This document shows positions 10,867-22,630 of a stretch of 64,000 nucleotides of DNA, in pieces; positions within the stretch are counted from its first letter, which is position 1, and the number at the start of each line of letters is the position of its first letter. The position numbers and the translations under genes were made by a program. Origin of the DNA: an uncultured Collinsella sp. (lineage in GTDB: Bacteria; Actinomycetota; Coriobacteriia; Coriobacteriales; Coriobacteriaceae); contig UQZM01000004.1 in NCBI GenBank assembly GCA_900545615.1, forward strand, positions 7,596 to 71,595, given 5' to 3'. A model generated the notes under the pieces. It was not told the origin of the DNA. It saw only the letters and a list, made by a program, of their open reading frames with translations, and searched no databases.

Positions 10867-14181
<3,315 letters not shown>

Positions 14182-14192
14182 TTGACCTGGCC

Positions 14193-14277
14193 GGCCGGGG
14201 CGACAGCCGGACACTTTCTCTCGGAAACTGGGCTTCGCGAAGTTTTCCGAGAGAAAGGTCCGCCTCCCGCCCCGGCC
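14193..14277. repeat. Large two-level palindrome after carB
   Basis: Outer arms GGCCGGGGCG / CGCCCCGGCC enclose inner arms ACTTTCTCTCGGAAACT / AGTTTTCCGAGAGAAAGGT, with CTTCGCGAAG-like sequence at the tip. It starts 12 bp after the carB stop. It could terminate transcription, but no T-run follows. Confidence 0.75.
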
Positions 14278-14350
14278 TTCGGTGACTCGGGTGCACCGTG
14301 TGCTGCCGAAGGGGCTTGGCGCGATGACTAGGGCTGAATAGAAAATGAGT

Positions 14351-14386
14351 GTGGGCTCTGCCGTTCGAATGAACGGCAGAGCCCAC
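14351..14386. terminator. Perfect 16-bp hairpin in the carB-purE gap
   Basis: GTGGGCTCTGCCGTTC and its exact complement flank a GAAT loop, followed by GTTAATATTT on the plus strand. The loop size and stem are terminator-like but the T-run is interrupted. Confidence 0.55.
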
Positions 14387-14435
14387 GTTAATATTTCAGC
14401 CAACGTACGTCATAGCAATTCCCGGTAGGTCGCAG

Positions 14436-14523
14436 GGCGCTTCGCGGGCGGGCCAGGCTTTATCTGAACGACTTTGCGAAGCAACCGGAGTGAAGATAAA
14501 GCCTGGCCCGCCCGCGAAGCGCC
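14436..14523. repeat. 30-bp perfect inverted repeat upstream of purE
   Basis: Arms 14436-14465 and 14494-14523 are exact reverse complements over 30 bp, separated by 28 nt. The arms are GC-rich (GGGCGGGCCAGGC core) and the loop contains ACTTTGCGAAGC. It ends 95 bp before purE. This is too long for an ordinary terminator and has no T-run; it resembles a foldback repeat element. Confidence 0.85.
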
Positions 14524-14618
14524 ACAAAGACCGCAGGGACGGGAGCAGCTATACTACTCTCAGTAGTTAAGGGTCGCGGATCCGCCGCGTCACCGCTCTC
14601 AACAGGAGGTCTTTGTTT

Positions 14619-15083
14619 ATGGCAGATCAAAAGCCGGTTGTCGGGATCATCATGGGCTCCAAGTCCGATTTGGGCGTTATGGAAGGCTGCACCGCCGAGC
14701 TCGAGGCGCTCGGTGTGCCCTATGAGCTTGTCATTGCGAGCGCACACCGCACGCCGGCGAAGGTCCACGAGTGGGCTTCGACTGCTGCCGACCGTGGCAT
14801 TAAGGTGATCATTGCCGCCGCCGGCAAGGCCGCTCACTTGGGTGGTGTCGTGGCTGCCTTTACGCCGCTACCGGTTATCGGTGTGCCTATGAAGACGAGT
14901 GACCTGGGCGGTATGGATTCGCTGCTGTCGATGGTGCAGATGCCTTCGGGCGTACCCGTGGCCTGCGTTGCCATCAACGGCGCCAAGAACGCCGCCATCT
15001 ATGCCACGCAGATCTTGGGCGCATGCGACCCCGAGTACCGCAAGGTTATCGAGAAGATGAAGCAGGAGATGGCCGACGCCTAG
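14619..15083 (+). CDS. purE: N5-carboxyaminoimidazole ribonucleotide mutase
   Basis: Class I PurE, which converts N5-CAIR to CAIR in purine synthesis. The 154-residue length fits. Visible are the substrate loop GIIMGSKSDLGVM near residue 10, ASAHRTPAKV, AAAGKAAHLGGVVAA and the SLLSMVQMPSGVPVA segment. ATG 14619 has AGGAGG 9 bases upstream; TTG 14613 is too close to it. TATACT at 14550-14555 may be a -10 element. The PurK partner is not beside it. The sortase gene follows by 35 bp with its own ribosome site. Confidence 0.95.
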   Translation: MADQKPVVGIIMGSKSDLGVMEGCTAELEALGVPYELVIASAHRTPAKVHEWASTAADRGIKVIIAAAGKAAHLGGVVAAFTPLPVIGVPMKTSDLGGMDSLLSMVQMPSGVPVACVAINGAKNAAIYATQILGACDPEYRKVIEKMKQEMADA

Positions 15084-15118
15084 GCGTTCCGCCGTTTCAC
15101 CGCAGTATAAGGAGAGCC

Positions 15119-16123
15119 ATGTCCGACTATCAGGGAAAACGATTCAAGGCTTCTCAGATTCCCGATCCGTCGAAGCCGGGTGCTGCCCGTGCGGCACAGC
15201 AGGGTCGGACATCCTCTCCTCGGCAGCCGCGCGCGCCGCGTCCCGTAACGCCGATGTCCCATCATCGCCGGGATACGCCGGCTGCATATCGCCCTTCGTC
15301 GTATGATACGGCCAAGAAAGAATCGCGTTCTACGAAACAGTCGGGCGCTGCTCCGTCGAGCTATACCGAGCCGCCGCGCAAAAAGCGCCGCTCCGTTATC
15401 CCCATCTTGCTCATCATTATTGGCATCGGCCTAATCGTTGCCGCCGCCGCCATCTTTATCAATGCACAGATTGGCTACAAGCAGGCGAGCGAGTCGTATC
15501 AGAAAATCGAGAAGCAATATGTAAGCGATAAGGACGCCAGCGGCGTGCCGATTATCGATTTTGATGCACTTGCTCAGACGAACCCCGAGATTGTGGGTTG
15601 GATTTACGCGCCGGGAACCAACATCAGCTATCCCGTGGTGCAGACCAACAACAACTCCAAATACCTCAACACGCTGTTCGACGGTACGGCCAATGCATCT
15701 GGGGCCATTTTCCTGGATAGCGATGACACCGCGCCGGGAATGGTTGACCAGCAGACCACGATCTACGGACACCATATGAACGATGGGTCGATGTTCAACG
15801 TGATTTCGGATACGACTGACCAGGCAACGTTCGATAGCATTGAATATGTGTACTACATCACACGGGATGCTACGTATAAGCTGCGACCACTGGCGACCAA
15901 GGTCGTTGAGGACACGTATGCCAAGGCGCGCACGCCCAATTTTGAGGGCGACGACGGGCTCAAGAACTACCTGTCCGAGATGCTCGACGGTGCCTCTGCC
16001 GTGGCGAGCGATGCCACCGATCGTGCTGCTTCGGCAACCAAGGTCGTAACGCTTGTGACCTGTCGTTCGTTATCGCTGAGCAACACGCGTGCCGTCATGG
16101 TGCTCACGCCGGTCGAGGAATAA
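15119..16123 (+). CDS. Class B-type sortase
   Basis: Membrane transpeptidase that attaches proteins with a C-terminal sorting motif to the cell wall. The 334-residue chain has a cytoplasmic basic, Pro/Ser-rich N terminus of about 90 residues and one transmembrane helix (VIPILLIIIGIGLIVAAAAI, about residues 92-111). The catalytic domain follows with TIYGHHMNDGSMF (His218), LVTCRS (Cys315) and NTRAVM (Arg324). The spacing and GHH pattern suggest the B class. ATG 15119 follows AAGGAGAG. It sits after purE without a terminator but is probably not functionally linked. A possible client is the LPTTG protein at 56577, though class B enzymes often use other motifs. Confidence 0.88.
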   Translation: MSDYQGKRFKASQIPDPSKPGAARAAQQGRTSSPRQPRAPRPVTPMSHHRRDTPAAYRPSSYDTAKKESRSTKQSGAAPSSYTEPPRKKRRSVIPILLIIIGIGLIVAAAAIFINAQIGYKQASESYQKIEKQYVSDKDASGVPIIDFDALAQTNPEIVGWIYAPGTNISYPVVQTNNNSKYLNTLFDGTANASGAIFLDSDDTAPGMVDQQTTIYGHHMNDGSMFNVISDTTDQATFDSIEYVYYITRDATYKLRPLATKVVEDTYAKARTPNFEGDDGLKNYLSEMLDGASAVASDATDRAASATKVVTLVTCRSLSLSNTRAVMVLTPVEE

Positions 16124-16187
16124 GTTGTTCGAGAGTAGCTAAAAAAGCCCCGTTCCAAATTGGCTACTCGATGACGGTAAGGGAGAA

Positions 16188-16607
16188 ATGATGCTCGAGA
16201 ATGGCAAAACGATGCCTTCGATTGATGCTTGGCTGCGCGAGGCCAAGGCCGATTCGTCGGCACCTGCGTGCGGTATGTATCTGACACATAACGGTGTGGT
16301 GCGCGCGACGCCCAAGGCCGAGGCGCGCGGTGTCGAGACCGATGGCGTGGCGCCAGGCCACAAGGTGGGCGGCATGGTGTTCGGCTTCGATGCTCAGAAG
16401 GTGCAGGCTGCTATCGAGGCCACGCGCGCGATGCCAGGTATCGGCTATGTGCGCGTGTGGTTGGCAAGCGGCGAGCTTGCCGTAGGTGACGACATCATGC
16501 TCGTGCTCATCGGCGGGGACATTCGCCCGCACGTGGTCGATGCGCTGCAGGCGCTCGTTGGCACCATCAAGAATGAATGCGTGAGTGAGGTCGAGCGCGA
16601 GGCGTAG
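16188..16607 (+). CDS. MoaE-like protein
   Basis: A 139-residue protein that looks like a divergent molybdopterin synthase large subunit. THNGVVRATPKAEARG, then YVRVWLASGELAVGDDIMLV, then IRPHVVDALQALVGTIKNEC align by eye with the MoaE pattern (G-x-VR, GEL-x2-GD-x-I, and a Lys in the C-terminal helix). The second conserved Lys region (W-K-x-E) is not evident, so activity is uncertain. No other moa gene is nearby. The start could be 16188 or 16191 (adjacent ATGs after GGGAG). It ends before a bidirectional terminator. Confidence 0.55.
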   Translation: MMLENGKTMPSIDAWLREAKADSSAPACGMYLTHNGVVRATPKAEARGVETDGVAPGHKVGGMVFGFDAQKVQAAIEATRAMPGIGYVRVWLASGELAVGDDIMLVLIGGDIRPHVVDALQALVGTIKNECVSEVEREA

Positions 16608-16637
16608 AGGCTTGCGTCGATAGAAGGCTCGTTTATA

Positions 16638-16676
16638 AAAATGCCCGCCGGTACGTGTGATACCGGCGGGCATTTT
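16638..16676. terminator. Bidirectional terminator between convergent genes
   Basis: A perfect 16-bp stem (AAAATGCCCGCCGGTA and its complement) with a 7-nt loop, an A-run on the left and TTTT on the right. It serves the MoaE-like gene and the convergent CmpB-family gene. Confidence 0.9.
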
Positions 16677-16697
16677 GCGTTTTGGGCGCGGTTGGCG

Positions 16698-17927
16698 CTA
16701 CACGCGCGTCGCATCCTTGGGGCTCATGGTCATGCTCTGGAAGCGATTCTCCATGAAGTCATTATCGAAGTACTTGCCGTAGAACTGCGCAACGGGAATA
16801 TCCGGTTCCGTGCCGTTGACGCGCTGATACCAATAATCGAGCGACTGCAGCGTCATAACGCCATCGACCAGCATAATGATGGTGAAGATGACGGTAGCCG
16901 AGTAGCGGCTCTTCCACGGAATCATGTTGATGAGCTTGAGCAGCCTCGGCAGCAGCAGCTTGATCCAGATGAGGCCACCCAGGCCCCACAGGCAGGCGAA
17001 GCCCGTGCAGGTACGTCCGCCGGTAAGGACGGCGAGCGGATCGGGCATGCCAAAGAGCTTCATATGCGAGTAGCTCCACGAGACCACGCCAAACGAGGTC
17101 TGCATAAACCAGCCCACGAACACCTCAAAACTGGCGCCGAGCAGGGCGCTCACCAGGAAAATGATGATGGGGTTCTTTTTGTAGAAGCGGTTGAGCACCA
17201 TGGTCATGAGCACGGCGCCAAATCCGTAGATGGGGCTGAAGGGGCCAAACAGCATGCCGGCGCGGTTCTGGTAGACGCCCGGGTCGTCGACCGTCATGTG
17301 CCAGATGTCCTCGGCGATCAGGCCGAGTATGCAGCAGACAAAGAATACCCAAAACAGGTTGAAGTAGTTGAGCTTGATGTAGCCTTCGCCGGTTTCATCG
17401 CGCCCGAGCATGCCCTCGGCGGCGGCGTCGCGATCGAGCATCTCCTGCAGGCGGCGCTGCAGCTCGCGCTCCTGGCGCAGCGTGGGGTCGACGGTGGCCG
17501 AAAGCGCGACGAGGATGCCGAGCTGGATGGCAGGGCGCAGCAAGAAGGGCCCGATGCCCTGGAGCATCACGTCAACCAAAAGCTCGACGACGGTAAACGC
17601 GATAAGGATATAGGACAGACGGGCGGCATTGCGGCGCTGGTTCTTGATAAGGTCCAGGCCAAAGATGATCAAGATGACGGCGCTTGCCGCAGAGAGCATG
17701 ATGCCGGCGACGATAAGGCCGACCGCGACGAGCGTGTTGTCGCCGAGCTTGGCGGCGGCGTTGCCGTTGATGAGCGCGGTGATGACCTGCCACATAAAGG
17801 CGCCGACCGAAGGGAGCGTGCCCACGCCGGACAGGATGCACAGGACGGCGTACACCTTAATGATGAGGGGGATCTTCTTGACCTCCGTGGCGCTGGGGAC
17901 GCTGGGGTCGAGTTCGTTTCGATCCAT
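16698..17927 (-). CDS. CmpB-family integral membrane protein (putative ABC permease)
   Basis: A 409-residue polytopic membrane protein. The C-terminal half carries the ABC_trans_CmpB/DUF1113 pattern: RAGMLFGPFSPIYGFGAVL, then a long helix and FEVFVGWFMQTSFGVVSWSYS, then TGFACLWGLGGLIW. The N-terminal half has about four hydrophobic segments and a charged region with EREL/RRLQEML before the family domain. The family is named after a putative transporter permease but its function is not established. The start MDRNELDPSVPS follows GAAAGG on the minus strand; an upstream in-frame extension is rejected. No ATPase gene is adjacent. Confidence 0.75.
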   Translation of the reverse strand: MDRNELDPSVPSATEVKKIPLIIKVYAVLCILSGVGTLPSVGAFMWQVITALINGNAAAKLGDNTLVAVGLIVAGIMLSAASAVILIIFGLDLIKNQRRNAARLSYILIAFTVVELLVDVMLQGIGPFLLRPAIQLGILVALSATVDPTLRQERELQRRLQEMLDRDAAAEGMLGRDETGEGYIKLNYFNLFWVFFVCCILGLIAEDIWHMTVDDPGVYQNRAGMLFGPFSPIYGFGAVLMTMVLNRFYKKNPIIIFLVSALLGASFEVFVGWFMQTSFGVVSWSYSHMKLFGMPDPLAVLTGGRTCTGFACLWGLGGLIWIKLLLPRLLKLINMIPWKSRYSATVIFTIIMLVDGVMTLQSLDYWYQRVNGTEPDIPVAQFYGKYFDNDFMENRFQSMTMSPKDATRV

Positions 17928-18174
17928 ACATAACCTTTCTCGTTTTGCTGTAGGTACAAGGATACGCCGCCGACCTGCCAAAAGACAGGACGAACGTCCC
18001 AATTGCAACAATGCAAGCCCCAACGGCGGGCGAGACGCGTCGCAACGGAAGTATGCGGGATCGTCGGCCCCGAGGCGGTTGCCCAATAAAATGTTTGGCT
18101 GCAAAACGGATTATAAGCTCGGTGGGCTTTTAAAAAGCGCTGTTCATGCGCGGGAGTGCTTGTCTTGCCGTGCG

Positions 18175-18180
18175 TATAAT
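18175..18180 (+). promoter_or_regulatory. Probable -10 element of purF
   Basis: A consensus TATAAT preceded by TGCG lies 41 bp upstream of the purF start. No clear -35 hexamer was found at 16-18 bp. Only the -10 is supported. Confidence 0.45.
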
Positions 18181-18221
18181 AGGGCAGGTAACGCCAAATA
18201 ACGAGGCTCTGAGGGGATGCC

Positions 18222-19892
18222 ATGTCTCAAGAAACCATCCACGCGGCCGAGCGCGCCGCGGGACAGGTGAAGACCATGTCGACGTATGATCCGGACTCCG
18301 ACCAGCTGCATGAGGAATGCGGCATTTTTGGTGTGTGGGCGCCCGATCGCGACGTGGCTCGACTGACGTACTTTGGTCTGCGCGCGCTACAGCATCGCGG
18401 CCAGGAATCGGCGGGAATCGCCGTGGGTGACGGCGGCACGGTTATGGTTCGCAAAGACCTGGGACTGCTCGATCGCGTGTTCTCCAACGCCGACCTGTCG
18501 ACGCTCTCCGGCCAGCTGGCCGTGGGCCACGTGCGCTATGGCACCGCCGGCGCCAAGAGCTGGGAAGCCTCGCAGCCGCATCTTTCCACCATCAACAGCG
18601 TCATTATCGCGCTTGCTCACAACGGCACTCTGGTCAACACCGACGAGCTGCGCCGCCAGCTGATCGAACTGGGCGTGCCGTTCCTCTCCAATTCGGATTC
18701 CGAGGTCGCGACCAAGCTTATCGGCTACTTTACTCAGCGTACGGGCCATCTGCGTGAGGGCATTCGCAAGACCATGGAGCTCGTGCGCGGCGGCTACGCC
18801 ATGACGCTCATCAACGAGCAGGCGCTCTACGCTTTCCGCGATCCGCACGGCATTCGCCCGCTCGTGCTGGGCAAGCTGGTAGACGAGGGTCTGGACCAGG
18901 CCGATGCCGCATCCGTTTCGCAGCTGCCGTCGCAGGACGGCGCCGCTACGGTCGACTCCGCCGTCCGTGTCACGCGCGCCGGCGGCTGGGTCGTTGCTTC
19001 CGAGACCTGCGCACTCGACATCGTGGGTGCCGAGTACGTCCGTGACGTCCGTCCCGGCGAGATCTTGCGCATCAGTGCCGAGGGTCTGGTATCCGAGCAG
19101 GGCGTGCCTGCCGCCGAAGAGCCCGCCAACTGCATCTTTGAGCAGGTCTACTTTGCCCGCCCCGACTCCATCATGAACGGCAAGAGCGTCTATGCCTGCC
19201 GTTACGACATGGGTCGTCAGCTGGCACATGAGGAGCCCGTCGAGGCCGACCTGGTCATCGGCGTGCCCGACTCCGGCCTGCCGCCTGCGGAGGGGTATTC
19301 GCACGAGAGCGGTATTCCCTTTGGCGAGGGCCTCATCAAGAACCGCTACGTGGGCCGTACGTTTATCGAGCCTACGCAGGAGTTGCGCGCCATGGGCGTG
19401 CGTATGAAACTCAACCCGCTGCGCGACAACATCGAGGGCAAGCGCCTGGTCGTCATCGACGACTCCATCGTGCGCGGCACCACCATGGTGCAGCTCGTCA
19501 AGATGCTGCGCAACGCCGGCGCCAAGGAGATTCACATCCGCATCAACTCGCCCGAGGTCATCTGGCCGTGCTTCTACGGTATCGATACCGACGTGCAGTC
19601 GCAGCTTATCAGCGCTAACAAGACGGTCGACGAGATTTGCGAGTATATCGGCGCCGATTCGCTGGCCTTCCTTTCGGTCGAGGGCCTGCTCAAAGTCATG
19701 CCCAAGGGCGGTTACTGCGATGCGTGCTTTACCGGCCGTTATCCCGTGGCGATTCCCGAGAGCTTTGGCCGCGATAAGTTTATGGAGGGCTTTAAGCCCC
19801 GCAACCTGGATAAGCCGCTGCACTTTGATGACGACGCCGTGGTCGAGAAATACGACGACCGCAGCTGGGAAGAGGAGCACGGCGAGGCCTAA
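18222..19892 (+). CDS. purF: Amidophosphoribosyltransferase
   Basis: First committed step of purine synthesis: PRPP and glutamine to phosphoribosylamine. An N-terminal Ntn glutaminase domain starts at Cys33 (HEECGIFGVW), implying removal of a propeptide. The C-terminal PRTase domain has the PRPP loop VVIDDSIVRGTTM. Cysteines in EPANCIFEQVY, WPCFYGIDT and GGYCDACFTG match the four ligands of the [4Fe-4S] cluster of the Bacillus-type enzyme, which makes it oxygen-sensitive. A start at 18276 is also possible. The stop codon is embedded in a repeat element (19891-19931). Confidence 0.96.
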   Translation: MSQETIHAAERAAGQVKTMSTYDPDSDQLHEECGIFGVWAPDRDVARLTYFGLRALQHRGQESAGIAVGDGGTVMVRKDLGLLDRVFSNADLSTLSGQLAVGHVRYGTAGAKSWEASQPHLSTINSVIIALAHNGTLVNTDELRRQLIELGVPFLSNSDSEVATKLIGYFTQRTGHLREGIRKTMELVRGGYAMTLINEQALYAFRDPHGIRPLVLGKLVDEGLDQADAASVSQLPSQDGAATVDSAVRVTRAGGWVVASETCALDIVGAEYVRDVRPGEILRISAEGLVSEQGVPAAEEPANCIFEQVYFARPDSIMNGKSVYACRYDMGRQLAHEEPVEADLVIGVPDSGLPPAEGYSHESGIPFGEGLIKNRYVGRTFIEPTQELRAMGVRMKLNPLRDNIEGKRLVVIDDSIVRGTTMVQLVKMLRNAGAKEIHIRINSPEVIWPCFYGIDTDVQSQLISANKTVDEICEYIGADSLAFLSVEGLLKVMPKGGYCDACFTGRYPVAIPESFGRDKFMEGFKPRNLDKPLHFDDDAVVEKYDDRSWEEEHGEA

Positions 19893-19931
19893 AACCTGCC
19901 ATTTAGGGACAGGTTCATTTTGGTAGGTTTT
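19891..19931 (+). repeat. AAAACCTGCC palindrome, copy 1, at the purF stop
   Basis: Arms AAAACCTGCC and TGGTAGGTTTT pair with one wobble around a loop containing GGGACAGG. The first bases of the element form part of the purF TAA stop codon. Closely related copies occur at 30838-30872 and 31001-31037. Confidence 0.75.
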
Positions 19932-20048
19932 ACCTGCTGTTTTGTTGATATGACGGCGTGTGCTGTTATGGCGCGCGCCGAAATGAACGCAACTATGAGC
20001 ACCGTTTGGCGCCCGCGCGGCGGACGGTAGTGGGAGAGGAAGGCTCAG

Positions 20049-21152
20049 ATGAGCGACAGCAAGCATGTGACGTATGAGGATGCCGGCGTCGATACCGCCG
20101 AGGGCGGCCGCGCCGTCGACGCTATTAAGCAGATGGTCAAGGACACCAATCGCCCCGAGGTTATCGGCGGCATCGGCGGCTTCGGTGGCCTGTTCTCGGC
20201 CGCCGCGCTTAAGGATATGGAAGACCCGATCCTGATCAGCGGTACCGACGGCGTGGGCACCAAGCTCGTGCTCGCCCAGATCATGGACCGTCACGAGACG
20301 GTGGGCCAGGACCTGGTCGCCATGTGCGTCAACGACATTCTGGCTTCGGGCGCCGAGCCGCTGTTCTTCCTGGATTACGTTGCCATCGGCCACATTGAGG
20401 CCGAGCACATGGCAAAGATCATCAAGGGTGTGGCCGACGGCTGCAAGCTCGCGGGCTGCGCGCTCGTGGGCGGCGAGATGGCCGAGCACCCTGGCGTCAT
20501 GGCGCCTGCCGACTACGACCTCGCCGGCTTTACCGTGGGCGTCGTCGATCGTCCCAAGATGCTCGACCCCGCAAACGTCCGCCCGGGCGATGTGATCCTG
20601 GGCCTGCCTTCCACCGGCGTGCACTCCAACGGCTACTCGCTCGTGCGCAAGGTCATCGGCGTCGACGGCATCAAGCCGGGCACGCCCGAGGCCGCCGCTA
20701 AGGCCGAGGAGCTGAGCCGTCCGCTCGAGGAGCTTGGTGGTGCATCGCTGGCAGACGCCCTGCTGGCCCCCACGCGCATCTACGTCAAGCCGATTCTTGA
20801 GCTGCTCCGCGGCGGCGCTCCGGTGCACGCCATCGCCCACATCACTGGCGGCGGTATTACCGAGAACCTCAACCGCGCGCTCGCCGACGACGTCGACGCC
20901 GTGGTCACCCGCAACGGCGCCGAGATGGGTTGGGACGTTCCGCCCGTCATCACCTATGTGTCGCGCCAGGCCGAGCTTGCGCCCAACGAGGCGTGCAAGA
21001 CCTTCAACATGGGCGTTGGCCTGTGCCTGATCGTCGCCCCCGAGGACGAGGCCGCGGTTACCGAGGCCCTGGTCGCGCTGGGCGAGAAGCCGTTCCGCGT
21101 GGGCGAGTGCGTCGAGGGTTCCGGTAAGGTCGTGTACTCCGATGAGCGCTAA
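20049..21152 (+). CDS. purM: Phosphoribosylformylglycinamidine cyclo-ligase (AIR synthetase)
   Basis: ATP-dependent ring closure of FGAM to AIR. The 367-residue protein shows YEDAGVDTAEGGRAV, the glycine-rich GGIGGFGGLF, SGTDGVGTKLVLA, the DDILASGA-like motif VNDILASGAEPLFFLDY and the C-terminal HITGGGITENLNR, MGVGLCLIV. A GGGAGAGGAAGG site precedes ATG 20049. It overlaps purN by 11 bp, so the two are translationally coupled. About 156 bp separate it from purF, mostly taken by a repeat. Confidence 0.96.
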   Translation: MSDSKHVTYEDAGVDTAEGGRAVDAIKQMVKDTNRPEVIGGIGGFGGLFSAAALKDMEDPILISGTDGVGTKLVLAQIMDRHETVGQDLVAMCVNDILASGAEPLFFLDYVAIGHIEAEHMAKIIKGVADGCKLAGCALVGGEMAEHPGVMAPADYDLAGFTVGVVDRPKMLDPANVRPGDVILGLPSTGVHSNGYSLVRKVIGVDGIKPGTPEAAAKAEELSRPLEELGGASLADALLAPTRIYVKPILELLRGGAPVHAIAHITGGGITENLNRALADDVDAVVTRNGAEMGWDVPPVITYVSRQAELAPNEACKTFNMGVGLCLIVAPEDEAAVTEALVALGEKPFRVGECVEGSGKVVYSDER

Positions 21153-21843
21153 CGAGCAGATGGCTGCCGCCGAGGGCCTGGGCTTTGTGCCCTACACCCG
21201 TCCGACCGGCACCGATACGGCCGAGCCGCTCAAGATCGGTGTGCTCATCAGCGGTTCGGGCACCAACCTGCAAGCGCTGATCGATCTGATCGCTGCCGGC
21301 AAGCTTAACGCTTCGATTGAGCTTGTGGTGTCGAGCCGTCCTTCGGCTAAGGGCTTGCAGCGCGCCGAGCGTGCGGGCATCCAGACACTCACGCTGTCCA
21401 AGGATGTCTACGCCGACCCCATCGCCGCCGACGAGATCATCGCGCACGAGCTGCTCGAGCGCGGCTGCGAGTATGTGGTCATGGCCGGCTATATGCGCAT
21501 GGTGCACACGCCGCTGCTGGCGGCGTTCTCCAATCGCGTGGTCAATCTGCATCCGGCGCTGCTGCCGAGCTTTACCGGTGCGCATGCGATTGACGATGCC
21601 TTTGCGCGCGGTGTCAAGGTGACTGGCGTGACCGTGCATTTTGCCAACGAGATCTACGACAACGGCCCCATCATCGCCCAGCGCGCGCTGGCTGTTGAGG
21701 AGGGCTGGGACGTCGATACGCTCGAGGAGCACATCCACGCGATTGAGCACGTGCTGTATCCCGAGGTCGTGCAGATGCTCGCCGACGGTCGCGTCCACGT
21801 GCTGGAGAGCGGCAAGGTCGCAATTGACGCGCCTCGCGGCTAG
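21142..21843 (+). CDS. purN: Phosphoribosylglycinamide formyltransferase
   Basis: Transfers the formyl group of 10-formyl-THF to GAR. The 233 residues include a 25-residue N-terminal extension, then IGVLISGSGTNLQALID, the catalytic NLHPALLPSF (Asn/His) and VTVHFANEIYDNGPIIAQ with the acidic loop, followed by the C-terminal LYPEVVQMLADG. It overlaps the end of purM, is transcribed with it and is followed by a hairpin terminator. Confidence 0.95.
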   Translation: MSANEQMAAAEGLGFVPYTRPTGTDTAEPLKIGVLISGSGTNLQALIDLIAAGKLNASIELVVSSRPSAKGLQRAERAGIQTLTLSKDVYADPIAADEIIAHELLERGCEYVVMAGYMRMVHTPLLAAFSNRVVNLHPALLPSFTGAHAIDDAFARGVKVTGVTVHFANEIYDNGPIIAQRALAVEEGWDVDTLEEHIHAIEHVLYPEVVQMLADGRVHVLESGKVAIDAPRG

Positions 21844-21873
21844 CGGCGCACAGTACAATTTAGCCGAGTAGTC

Positions 21874-21915
21874 AGGGTGGTCATTGGCGCCAAGGCGCGC
21901 GTGGCCACCTTTTGT
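21874..21915 (+). terminator. Hairpin terminator after purN
   Basis: An imperfect stem AGGGTGGTCA / TGGCCACCT encloses a GC-rich inner hairpin and is followed by TTTTGTTTT. Confidence 0.7.
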
Positions 21916-21995
21916 TTTGGGTAGTCATCGGGAACGGTCTTTAACGACTGGTCATTCAAGAACGTCGCAGGTGACTAGATGAGAGAGGTGAGCGC

Positions 21996-22460
21996 ATGGC
22001 GGATAACGAAGCACTGTTTACGCCTGAGCTGGTGTTTTTTGATTGGGAGTGTGCGACGCCGGATGAGGTGTTCGCGCGGCTTGAGGGCGAGCTTGCACCA
22101 CGTGGCTACATTGCATCCGGTTGGCTCGACGCCGTTCGCACGCGCGAGGATGCCTATCCCACGGGTCTTGCCATGCCGGCGGCAAACATTGCCATTCCGC
22201 ATACCGATCCGGGGTTTGTGGCCAAGCCCTATATCGCGGTGGTGAAGCCCGCCGCGCCCGTGACATTCAACGCTATGGCTGGCATGGGCGCTCCGGTGCC
22301 GGCGCAGATCGTCATCAATCTGGGCATCGCCGAGCCGGGCGGCCAGGTCGAGGCCCTGCAGGCGCTCATGAACATCTTTATGGACGCCGATGCCGCAGCC
22401 GACGTGCTCGGCCAGACCACGTCCCGGGGCATGGTCGACGCCATCCGCCGCCACTTCTAA
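21996..22460 (+). CDS. PTS EIIA protein, fructose/galactitol type (GatA-like), orphan
   Basis: Phosphocarrier domain of a sugar phosphotransferase system. The 154 residues hold the PTS_EIIA_2 pattern: REDAYPTGL, then NIAIPHTDP with the phosphorylatable His, then VTFNAMAGMG and the C-terminal ALQALMNIF. ATG 21996 follows GAGAGAGGTGAG. No EIIB, EIIC or sugar-metabolic gene is adjacent, so it either serves a distant permease or has a regulatory role like other stand-alone EIIA proteins; the sequence does not decide. Confidence 0.82.
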   Translation: MADNEALFTPELVFFDWECATPDEVFARLEGELAPRGYIASGWLDAVRTREDAYPTGLAMPAANIAIPHTDPGFVAKPYIAVVKPAAPVTFNAMAGMGAPVPAQIVINLGIAEPGGQVEALQALMNIFMDADAAADVLGQTTSRGMVDAIRRHF

Positions 22461-22474
22461 GGTGGGGCTGAGTC

Positions 22475-22564
22475 GGCACTTGGGGACTGTCCCTAACCGC
22501 CGGCTGCCAGAGCTGTCCCCTTTGCACCAAAATGGTGCAGATTAACCTGTCCCCAATGCACCAA
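22475..22564. repeat. Complex GGGGACTGTCCC palindrome region
   Basis: Contains GGGGACTGTCCC, then GCTGTCCCC with the perfect arms TGCACCA / TGGTGCA (22523-22539), then CTGTCCCCAATGCACC. It shares the GGGGACAG core with elements at 24424 and 28308. It begins 15 bp after the EIIA stop. Confidence 0.65.
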
Positions 22565-22630
22565 GCGTGCCGCGAGGGCTGCGTTGTGACACAATGGCGT
22601 TTGTTCGATTCGTTATGCGAAAGGCCAACT

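Noticed and set aside
16139..16160. Terminator after the sortase gene
   Set aside because: An A-rich run and GCCCCG are present but no complementary arm was found.
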